From JAAYJR01 sp964563975 (GTDB taxonomy: Bacteria > Bacteroidota > Bacteroidia > Bacteroidales > Prolixibacteraceae), in contig CAZLZJ010000083.1 in the NCBI GenBank assembly GCA_964563975.1, positions 1-7,073 of the forward strand: 7,073 nt of DNA, read 5' to 3'. A program made the translations under genes and the position numbers. The number at the start of each line of letters is the position of its first letter. Within the stretch, counting starts at the first letter, position 1. The notes under the pieces were generated by a model. The model was not told the DNA's origin and did not search any database. It was given only the letters and a program-made list of their open reading frames with translations. Below are positions 1-5,911 of this stretch, in pieces.

Positions 1-19
1 CAATTTTTTTTGTAATAAG

Positions 20-50
20 ATTGATAATTGTTTAATAATATGTAACTTTC
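20..50 (+). promoter_or_regulatory. Candidate Bacteroidota-type promoter for the first unit
   Basis: A TTG at 21-23 (ATTG at 20-23) is followed after 19 nt by TAACTTTC at 43-50, which matches the Bacteroidota -7 consensus TAnnTTTG at all but the last base. Transcription would then start near 56-58, leaving a leader of about 65 nt before the ATG at 124. The region is AT-rich, so a chance match is possible. A sequence sharing GATAATTGTT recurs at 3062-3071 upstream of the third gene. Confidence 0.4.
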
Positions 51-86
51 ATCCCTCACTTATAGTTGTATAAATAGATGAGGGAT
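51..86. repeat. Hairpin-forming inverted repeat in the leader
   Basis: ATCCCTCA at 51-58 is the exact reverse complement of TGAGGGAT at 79-86. Nested inside is a second perfect 5-bp arm pair, TTATA (60-64) and TATAA (69-73), around a GTTG loop. The outer arms start right after the candidate -7 box, so the element would span the predicted transcription start. It could be an operator for a dimeric regulator or a 5'-UTR hairpin. No T-tract follows on the plus strand, so it is not a typical intrinsic terminator. Its presence is certain; its function is inferred. Confidence 0.6.
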
Positions 87-123
87 AAAGAGATTAATTG
101 TCAATAATATTAAACAAAAAGAA

Positions 124-1509
124 ATGGATCCAATAAAACCAGATTTTACACGACGTGAATTTATCAAAACAAATTCATTGGCAGGAGCCGGGGCCATTGT
201 CGGGCTTGGGAGTGCAGGCAGCCTGTTTTCCTCTTACAGTCCTGACACCTCAGTACCTGCCATTTTAGGCGGTAAGCCTGTGGTAGCTGATCATGGATGG
301 CCTTCATGGCCAATCTGGAAGCCTGAAGTTGACGAGAAAAGGTTGCTTGAAGTAATGCGCAGCGGCGTATGGTCAAGAAGCAAGGTGGTTGATGAATTTG
401 AAGAGAAATGGGCAAAACTGATTGGTACAAAACGGTGTCTCTCTTTGGTCAACGGCACTAACGCCCTGAATACATCGCTGGCCCAGTATGAAATAGGCTG
501 GGGAGACGAGGTGCTTGTTACACCTTATACTTTTATTGCATCAGTGTCATGTATAATTTTCAATGGTGCAATGCCCGTGTTTGTTGATGTTGATCCTGAA
601 ACTTTTCAGATGGACCCGGCAAAGATCGAGGAAAAGATCACCCCTGATACAAGGGCTATCATTCCGGTTCATATTCTTGGGCTCCCATGTGATATGGAGA
701 AGATAATGAGAATAGCCAAAAAGCACAATCTTATTGTAATTGAAGATGCCTGCCAGGCATGGCTTGCAGAGATTGGCAAGAAGAAAGTCGGCTCTTTTGG
801 CAATGCGGGCTGCTTCAGTTTTCAAAATTCCAAGAATATACCCATGGGCGAGGGGGGTGCCATCGTCAGCGACGATGAAGAGTTTATGGACAAGTGTTAC
901 TCTCATCACAATTATGGCAATCCTTATGGTTCGGCTGCCGGCGAGGTTGGAGCGGGCACAATAAGAATAGGCACCAAGCTGAGGCTTGCCGAATATCAGG
1001 CGGCCATTGCACTTGCTCAAATGGAACGCCTTGAGCAGCAGACAGAGAAAAGAAATGTTAATGCTGCATACCTTAGTTCCATGATAAGTCAGATTAAAGG
1101 GATTACTCCATACAGATTGTATGACAATGTTACCAGGGCAGCTTTTCACCTTTTCCCGTTTTTATATAATAAGGATGAGTGTAACGGCCTTAGCCGGGGA
1201 AGCTTCTTAGGGGCACTCAGGGCGGAAGGCGTTCCTTGTTCGGGGGGTTATACTGAGCTGAACAAGATGCCATTTCTGAAAAATGCTTTTAACAGCAGGT
1301 TCTTCAAGAAGTTTTATCCCGAAAACCGCCTTAATTATAATGAGTATTTGGAAAAGAACAGCTGTCCGCTCAATGAAAAGCTTTGTAATGAGCTGGCGGT
1401 CTGGATACCTCAGAATGTGCTTTTAGGAACTAAAACAGATATGGAAAATATAGCTTCGGCAATAGAGAAAGTAAGTAAAAACAGTGATAAGTTAAGAGCC
1501 GGAAATTGA
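124..1509 (+). CDS. Tat-exported DegT/DnrJ/EryC1/StrS-family PLP aminotransferase
   Basis: This 461-residue protein belongs to the type I-fold PLP family that aminates or deaminates keto and amino sugars and cyclitols. Residues 9-16 (TRREFIKT) are a near-perfect twin-arginine motif, followed by a Gly/Ala-rich weakly hydrophobic stretch (about 18-36). The enzyme domain starts near residue 45 with AILGGKPV. Visible catalytic features are the cofactor-phosphate region NGTNAL (110-115), the pyridine-nitrogen aspartate D208 in IEDACQA, and the Schiff-base lysine K237 in SFQNSKN, followed by GEGGA. The lysine favours an aminotransferase over the family's sugar dehydratases, which carry histidine there. 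The tryptophan-rich WPSWPIW (59-65) recalls the cyclitol/amino-sugar branch such as StsC-like enzymes (weak recollection). The ATG at 124 lacks a Shine-Dalgarno sequence but has an A-rich leader; the next Met (78) lies inside the catalytic domain, so the Tat extension is real sequence. Substrate and amino donor are unknown. The family is usually cytoplasmic. Confidence 0.9.
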   Translation: MDPIKPDFTRREFIKTNSLAGAGAIVGLGSAGSLFSSYSPDTSVPAILGGKPVVADHGWPSWPIWKPEVDEKRLLEVMRSGVWSRSKVVDEFEEKWAKLIGTKRCLSLVNGTNALNTSLAQYEIGWGDEVLVTPYTFIASVSCIIFNGAMPVFVDVDPETFQMDPAKIEEKITPDTRAIIPVHILGLPCDMEKIMRIAKKHNLIVIEDACQAWLAEIGKKKVGSFGNAGCFSFQNSKNIPMGEGGAIVSDDEEFMDKCYSHHNYGNPYGSAAGEVGAGTIRIGTKLRLAEYQAAIALAQMERLEQQTEKRNVNAAYLSSMISQIKGITPYRLYDNVTRAAFHLFPFLYNKDECNGLSRGSFLGALRAEGVPCSGGYTELNKMPFLKNAFNSRFFKKFYPENRLNYNEYLEKNSCPLNEKLCNELAVWIPQNVLLGTKTDMENIASAIEKVSKNSDKLRAGN

Positions 1510-1557
1510 TATGATACGGGAAATTAACCGGTCTGATTTTCATAAAAATATTTGCTG

Positions 1558-2955
1558 ATGAGACGATCATTATTATTTATATTCTCCCTTCTTCTTTTTG
1601 GAGGGGGAATATTTTTTACCTCTGCCCAACCGGTAAGGCAGACCTGGAAAGCAGGTGTTTCCGAAGTTATAATTACCCCGCGCCACAGTATGTGGATGGC
1701 AGGTTACGGTGGGCGCGACAAGCCCTCGGAAGGTACTTTGCACGACCTGAGGGCAAAAGCCCTTGCCCTTGAAGATATCTCAGGTAACAGGGCAGTGCTG
1801 GTTACAACCGACCTTCTTGGATTTCCAAAGGGCATGTCTGACAGGATAAGAGACAGGCTTAATAAGGAGTATGGCCTTACTAAGGCGAGGGTAATCCTGA
1901 ACAGCTCACACACCCATACCGGCCCGGTTCTTGCCGATGCCCTTTATGATATCTATCCGTTGGATGAAAATGAGCTTCGTAAGATCGAAGCATACTCTGC
2001 AGAGCTTGAAGATAAGATTGTTGATCTTACAGGCAGGGCATTGGACGGTATGAAGCCTGCAAAGGTCTTTGCAAATAACGGTGTTGTAAGATTCCAGGTA
2101 AACAGGAGAAATAATAGCGAAGCCTTGATCGACAGGCTTACCGGCTTGAATGGGCCTAACGATTATGCTGTTCCGGTAATAAAAGTGGAAGATACCGGCG
2201 GGAAGCTGTTTGCCATTGCTTTTGGTTATGCATGCCACTCTACGGTGTTGAGTTTTTATAAATGGTCGGGCGACTATCCCGGGTTTGCCCAGCTGGAACT
2301 GGAAAAGTCTTATCCCGGAGCAACAGCACTCTTTTTCCAGGGTGCCGGTGCTGATATGAATCCTCTGCCCCGTAAGACAGTAGAGCTGGCACGGCAATAT
2401 GGAAGAGAGCTGGCGGCAGCGGTCGACCGTGTTCTTAACGAGGAGATGACCGAGCTGGAGCCTGTAATTGTTTGCAACTACGATGAGGTTGAGCTGTCAA
2501 TTACAGGCATTCCCGATGAGAAGGAGCTGGCAAAGATGGCAGATAACAGCACGGGGTATAATCAAAAATGGGCAAAGCGCAACTTAGATGAACTGAAAAG
2601 CGGCGGTAAGCTGATAACCTCTTATCCATACCCGGTTCAGCTTTGGCAGTTAGGTAACCGGCAGATAGTTGCCCTGGGAGGGGAGCTGGTCGTTGATTAT
2701 GCCATCAGGCTTAAGCAGCTGTTTGGACACCAGCTGTTTGTAATGGGATACTCGAATGATGTTATGTCGTATATCCCATCGGCACGCATTTTAAGGGAAG
2801 GTGGCTATGAAGGGGCATCCGGGCAGATTGTTTATGGATTGCCCGGTATGTGGGGAGCAGATATAGAAACAAAAATTATTCAAAAAATCCTTGACCTGGC
2901 TGAAGAATCAGGTATACCTGTACAGGAAGCCAAGCTGATAGAATCGGCCAGGTAG
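1558..2955 (+). CDS. Secreted neutral/alkaline ceramidase N-terminal-domain family protein (probable Zn hydrolase)
   Basis: The product is about 465 residues. A short basic start (MRRS) and a long hydrophobic run to about residue 20 form a Sec signal peptide, with probable cleavage after TSA (about residue 23). The fold signature of neutral ceramidase N-terminal domains is clear: an early AGVSEVIITP strand, SSHTHTGP with H118/H120 as zinc-ligand candidates, YACHS with H227, GGELV with E376, and GYSNDVMSYIP with Y405, matching the order of zinc ligands known from Pseudomonas aeruginosa ceramidase. The ceramidase nucleophile motif GDVSPN is here GADMNP, placing Asn268 where Ser is expected. The C-terminal Ig-like domain of true ceramidases (usually over 600 residues) is missing. 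Sphingolipid cleavage is therefore doubtful; an amide or ester hydrolase on another substrate is more likely. ATG 1558 is chosen over an in-frame TTG at 1552. It lies 48 nt after the aminotransferase gene, probably in the same operon. Confidence 0.85.
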   Translation: MRRSLLFIFSLLLFGGGIFFTSAQPVRQTWKAGVSEVIITPRHSMWMAGYGGRDKPSEGTLHDLRAKALALEDISGNRAVLVTTDLLGFPKGMSDRIRDRLNKEYGLTKARVILNSSHTHTGPVLADALYDIYPLDENELRKIEAYSAELEDKIVDLTGRALDGMKPAKVFANNGVVRFQVNRRNNSEALIDRLTGLNGPNDYAVPVIKVEDTGGKLFAIAFGYACHSTVLSFYKWSGDYPGFAQLELEKSYPGATALFFQGAGADMNPLPRKTVELARQYGRELAAAVDRVLNEEMTELEPVIVCNYDEVELSITGIPDEKELAKMADNSTGYNQKWAKRNLDELKSGGKLITSYPYPVQLWQLGNRQIVALGGELVVDYAIRLKQLFGHQLFVMGYSNDVMSYIPSARILREGGYEGASGQIVYGLPGMWGADIETKIIQKILDLAEESGIPVQEAKLIESAR

Positions 2956-2981
2956 ATGTTACTCTTTCAGCCTGTTTTTTT
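2949..2981 (+). terminator. Possible intrinsic terminator after the ceramidase-like gene
   Basis: CAGGT (2949-2953) can pair with GCCTG (2970-2974, one G-U pair). After an A-A mismatch, two more pairs (2955-2956 with 2967-2968) close a loop of about 10 nt. Seven T residues (2975-2981) follow directly, as in an intrinsic terminator. The stem is short and overlaps the stop codon, so the call is tentative. If active, it separates the first two genes from the last three. Confidence 0.35.
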
Positions 2982-3006
2982 GATGACAAGCCATTGCAAA
3001 GAGTAA
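2959..3006. repeat. 9-bp inverted repeat in the intergenic gap
   Basis: TTACTCTTT (2959-2967) is the exact reverse complement of AAAGAGTAA (2998-3006), with a 30-nt spacer that contains the T-tract at 2975-2981. It overlaps the possible terminator stem, so the two structures would compete in RNA. Its role is unknown; a chance origin in AT-rich DNA cannot be excluded. Confidence 0.4.
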
Positions 3007-3009
3007 ATA

Positions 3010-3049
3010 AAGAATTATCATTGTAAAAATGGTTAAAATGATAATTCTT
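3010..3049. repeat. 13-bp perfect inverted repeat, possible terminator or operator
   Basis: The arms 3010-3022 (AAGAATTATCATT) and 3037-3049 (AATGATAATTCTT) are perfect reverse complements. Past one G-A mismatch, three further pairs (3024-3026 with 3033-3035) reduce the loop to six bases (3027-3032). The stem is AT-rich and not followed by a clear T-tract on the plus strand, so it is a poor intrinsic terminator. It lies 61 nt before the lipoprotein start and could be an operator or an mRNA-stabilising hairpin. The remaining 3050-3110 is AT-rich; a weak TAACAATG (3083-3090) there differs from the -7 consensus at two positions, so I see no convincing promoter. Confidence 0.65.
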
Positions 3050-3110
3050 AGCTTATATTGAGATAATTGTTCTCTGTTACATTAACAATGTTTAACTAAA
3101 TTATATTCAA

Positions 3111-4502
3111 ATGAGAAACGTGTTGATTAGAAAAAGTTTATTTCCGGCAGTTTTGGCGACTGTTATTTTGTCAGCCGGTTGTACTTCTCAAAAGGAGGAG
3201 AGTAAACCGGCAGTTGTTGAGAAAAAGCCTCTTGTGGCCAGGCACTATTTTTCAGGTTTTGACCTGGCACATGATACATACAATGCTCTTAGTACGGCAA
3301 GTGACGGCAGAATATATTACTGTCTCTCTTCACAGTCGATCGACATTGGAGGGCAGCTGTATGTGTATGACCCTTCGTCCGATAAGATTGAACATTTGGG
3401 CGACCTGACCGAGCTGTGTGGTGAGGGTGGTACTAAATCCATAGTTCAGGGTAAGTCACATTCCGACTTTTTTGAGAGTGACGGGAAACTTTATCTGTCC
3501 ACACATGTGGGATTTTATGAGATGATTGATGGGATGGAGAGTCTTCCCGTTAATGCACCCGAAGGTTATAAGCTTTATCCCGGGGGGCATATTCTCAGCT
3601 ACGACATGGCAAGCGGGCAATTTGAAGACCTGGCCCTGATGCCTGAGGGTGAGGGGGTAGTGACAATGAATATGGATACCGGGAGAAAACAGATCTATGC
3701 CATTACATGGCCAAGAGGTTTTTTTGTTCATTATGATGTAAATACAGGGGAGATGAGAAACCTCGGTCTGATTTCTGAAAATGGCGAAGGGGGCAAGGTT
3801 GGTGAGGATTACAGGGTATTGTGCAGATGTATGCTGATAGATCCCCGCGATGGGATGGTCTACTTTTCTACCGCCGAAGGTGATATTTACTATTATGATC
3901 CGGGCAGTTATGCGATCAATAAACTTGAGGATATAGACCTTCGCATTGATTATTTCGGTAAATATGACCATACACGCCCGGGCAGCATGCAATATAACTG
4001 GCGCATGATATTCTGGTATGAGCCTGAAAATATTGCTTACGGAGTGCATGGTAATTCGGGGTATCTTTTCAAATTTGATCCGAAAGCCAAAAAAATTGAG
4101 ATTGTTGAGCGGATCACTTCGGAGCCTTCACGTAAAAGCGGTATGTTCGATCAGTTCAGCTACGGTTATCTCGGGTTTAACCTCGGGCCTGATGGCGAGA
4201 CCATATATTATCTGACCGGAGGGCCTATTTATATTGACGGTAAACGTGTGAAAGGGGTTGAAGAGATTGCCATGGGGGCAGCACGCGGATTGGAAAATCT
4301 TCATTTGGTAACATTTCATATACCAACCAAAAAATATATTGACCACGGTCCCATTTTTTACGAAGACGGCTCAAGGCCTACTTATGTAAATTCAATAGCC
4401 GTTGGCAATGACGGTCATGTTTATACTCTTGCAAGATATGAGTATAAGGGAACATTGATAGAAGACCTGGTTAAAATTCCCAATCCACTGTGTAGTAAGT
4501 AA
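3111..4502 (+). CDS. Outer-membrane lipoprotein with beta-propeller-like repeats, function unknown
   Basis: This 463-residue protein begins with a lipoprotein signal: basic MRNVLIRK, a hydrophobic core, then LSAGC with the lipidated cysteine at C24. The mature start CTSQKEE resembles the Lys plus acidic pair that sends Bacteroidota lipoproteins to the cell surface, although slightly further from Cys than the classic position. The body shows about six degenerate repeats of the form aromatic-x-aromatic-D-x-x-(S/T)-(G/K)-x-(I/F)-x-x-L, beginning near residues 83, 161, 204, 259, 319 and 399, as expected for propeller blades (for example LYVYDPSSDKIEHLGDL). Distinctive segments such as GKSHSDF (114-120), YPGGH (156-160), TMNMDTG (185-191) and LCRCM (237-241) may line the active or binding face. 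No CxxCH haem site is present. It could be a binding protein, lactonase or lyase; no family name can be assigned from sequence alone. The A-rich upstream region supports the ATG, and the FAD enzyme follows after 65 nt. Confidence 0.8.
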   Translation: MRNVLIRKSLFPAVLATVILSAGCTSQKEESKPAVVEKKPLVARHYFSGFDLAHDTYNALSTASDGRIYYCLSSQSIDIGGQLYVYDPSSDKIEHLGDLTELCGEGGTKSIVQGKSHSDFFESDGKLYLSTHVGFYEMIDGMESLPVNAPEGYKLYPGGHILSYDMASGQFEDLALMPEGEGVVTMNMDTGRKQIYAITWPRGFFVHYDVNTGEMRNLGLISENGEGGKVGEDYRVLCRCMLIDPRDGMVYFSTAEGDIYYYDPGSYAINKLEDIDLRIDYFGKYDHTRPGSMQYNWRMIFWYEPENIAYGVHGNSGYLFKFDPKAKKIEIVERITSEPSRKSGMFDQFSYGYLGFNLGPDGETIYYLTGGPIYIDGKRVKGVEEIAMGAARGLENLHLVTFHIPTKKYIDHGPIFYEDGSRPTYVNSIAVGNDGHVYTLARYEYKGTLIEDLVKIPNPLCSK

Positions 4503-4567
4503 AAGAGATATTTTTAAGTCAGGTTGGTAGTTAATTTATCATTAAAAAATAACCAAAAATCAGATAA

Positions 4568-5911
4568 ATGAAACGCAGAGATTTTTTAGTTAATGCTATT
4601 CTGACAAGTGGCGGGATAGGTCTTGGTATTGGTTGCAGACAACAAACCGGGAGTTCTTCTGCCGATAGCCCGGTTGCTGCAAATACCATTCCGGGTATAG
4701 GCAGGACAATAACCGAACCGGCAAGGGAAATTCCGATTTTGGCAGAGACCGATGTTCTTGTGATCGGGGGAGGGCCTGCCGGAGTGGCTGCAGCTATTGC
4801 AGCCGGCAGAACAGGGGCAGAAACCTATCTTGTTGAACGGTATAACCATTTGGGCGGATTATGGACGGGAGGTTTGGTACTTCCCCTGTTATCTACTCAT
4901 GCCGTGGATAAACAGAAGAGTACCAGACAGGTAATTTTCGGTGTGGGTGGTGAAATGTCAAAACGTCTGACTGACATGGGAATGACAATACAGGAGATAA
5001 ATCCTGTAATTGACCCTGAAGCCGGCAAGTATGTGCTTGATGAGATGGTTAGGGAATCGGGTGTCAAGGTTCTTTTCCATACATGGGGAAGTCAGGTTAT
5101 TATGGACGGGAATGAGATAAAAGGGATTTTTATTGAAAGCAAATCAGGCAGGATGGCGATTCTTGCAAAAGTAGTGGTCGATTGTACGGGCGACGGGGAT
5201 ATATTTCATCTTGCCGGCGATTCGTATGATATAATGAAGTATAAAATCGGACTGGTGCACAGGTTGGGTAATGTAGACAGAATTGATACCGATGCTCCGG
5301 GATATAAAAAAATGCCAATAGGGAAACCTACGCCTTTGCCAAGTGTTAATTGGGTAAATATGGCCGGCAATGACGGGCAGGACGGGTTAGATGTTGTTAA
5401 TTTGTCGAATCTGCAGCTTGAGTATCGCCGCATAATATGGGAGAATTTTGAGGAGATCAAAAAAGTTCCCGGCTATGAACAGCTATTTCTTTTGGATACC
5501 GCTTCGCAGCTTGGCGTACGTATGTCGAGGATTTTACATGGTGAGTATAAACTTACTTTGGAAGATACGATGACCTTTAAAAATTTTGATGATGTAATAG
5601 GTATTAGCGGGGCATGGACTACAATGTTATATAACGGTAAGCGCGTTTCTCCGTCCGAGCGGCCTTTCTGGCAGATCCCTTACAGGTCGCTTGTGCCAAA
5701 AAAGACGGAAAACCTGCTGGTTGCAGGGCGCTGCTTCTGTTTTGAGGATAAGCTGGTTGAAGATACAAGGATCATAGGTACCTGCTTAGTGACAGGGCAA
5801 GGCGCGGGAGCAGCTGCCGGGCTGGCAGTTAAGGAGAGGGTGAAGACAAGAGATCTGAATATATCAAAATTAAAACAGTTGCTAAAGGATCAGGGAGCCT
5901 GGCTGGGATGA
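4568..5911 (+). CDS. Tat-exported FAD-dependent oxidoreductase
   Basis: The product has 447 residues. The N-terminus KRRDFLVNA is a twin-arginine motif, followed by a Gly-rich hydrophobic stretch ending at GIGC (C23), which loosely fits a lipobox; the mature protein could thus be a Tat lipoprotein. A Ser/Ala-rich linker leads to a Rossmann FAD-binding domain: DVLVIGGGPAGVAAA (62-76), E90 for the ribose hydroxyls, then GGLWTGG (96-102). VVDCTGDGD (203-211) and the C-terminal block ENLLVAGRCF to TGQGAGAAAGLA (381-420) are typical of the FAD-dependent oxidoreductase family (FAD_oxidored type). The reaction is probably dehydrogenation or reduction of an organic substrate; substrate and direction are not readable. 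Export of a folded flavoprotein explains the Tat signal. The stop overlaps the next start by 4 nt, so the polyferredoxin downstream is probably its redox partner. The start ATG follows an A-rich stretch without Shine-Dalgarno. Confidence 0.9.
   Translation: MKRRDFLVNAILTSGGIGLGIGCRQQTGSSSADSPVAANTIPGIGRTITEPAREIPILAETDVLVIGGGPAGVAAAIAAGRTGAETYLVERYNHLGGLWTGGLVLPLLSTHAVDKQKSTRQVIFGVGGEMSKRLTDMGMTIQEINPVIDPEAGKYVLDEMVRESGVKVLFHTWGSQVIMDGNEIKGIFIESKSGRMAILAKVVVDCTGDGDIFHLAGDSYDIMKYKIGLVHRLGNVDRIDTDAPGYKKMPIGKPTPLPSVNWVNMAGNDGQDGLDVVNLSNLQLEYRRIIWENFEEIKKVPGYEQLFLLDTASQLGVRMSRILHGEYKLTLEDTMTFKNFDDVIGISGAWTTMLYNGKRVSPSERPFWQIPYRSLVPKKTENLLVAGRCFCFEDKLVEDTRIIGTCLVTGQGAGAAAGLAVKERVKTRDLNISKLKQLLKDQGAWLG
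5892..5897 (+). promoter_or_regulatory. Shine-Dalgarno-like site of the polyferredoxin gene
   Basis: AGGGAG lies 10 nt before the ATG at 5908, inside the end of the FAD-enzyme gene. Together with the 4-nt stop/start overlap it supports the 5908 start and translational coupling. The other genes in the window show no comparable site. Confidence 0.45.

Noticed and set aside
4..11. Run of eight T residues at the left edge as the tail of an upstream terminator
   Set aside because: Any stem would lie outside the window, so it cannot be supported.
547..1149. 200-codon open frame on the minus strand within the aminotransferase gene
   Set aside because: It is fully covered by a gene with intact catalytic motifs; the translation shows no recognisable domain and no upstream signals.
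1552..1557. TTG start two codons before ATG 1558 for the ceramidase-like gene
   Set aside because: The ATG gives a normal basic signal-peptide start (MRRS); TTG adds only two hydrophobic residues and has no ribosome site.
1906..2397. 163-codon open frame on the minus strand within the ceramidase-like gene
   Set aside because: It lies wholly opposite conserved Zn-hydrolase motifs and its translation is not recognisable.
3456..4049. 197-codon open frame on the minus strand within the lipoprotein gene
   Set aside because: It is antisense to a coding sequence with clear signal peptide and repeats; its composition looks like shadow coding.
3111..4502. Cytochrome c role for the propeller lipoprotein
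   Set aside because: No CxxCH haem-binding motif is present; the CRC at 238-240 is not one.
4523..4553. Imperfect hairpin (TTGGT / ACCAA with inner TTAAT / ATTAA) between the lipoprotein and FAD genes
   Set aside because: The arms are 5 bp each, AT-rich, with unequal bulges and no T-tract; expected by chance in this 65-nt spacer.
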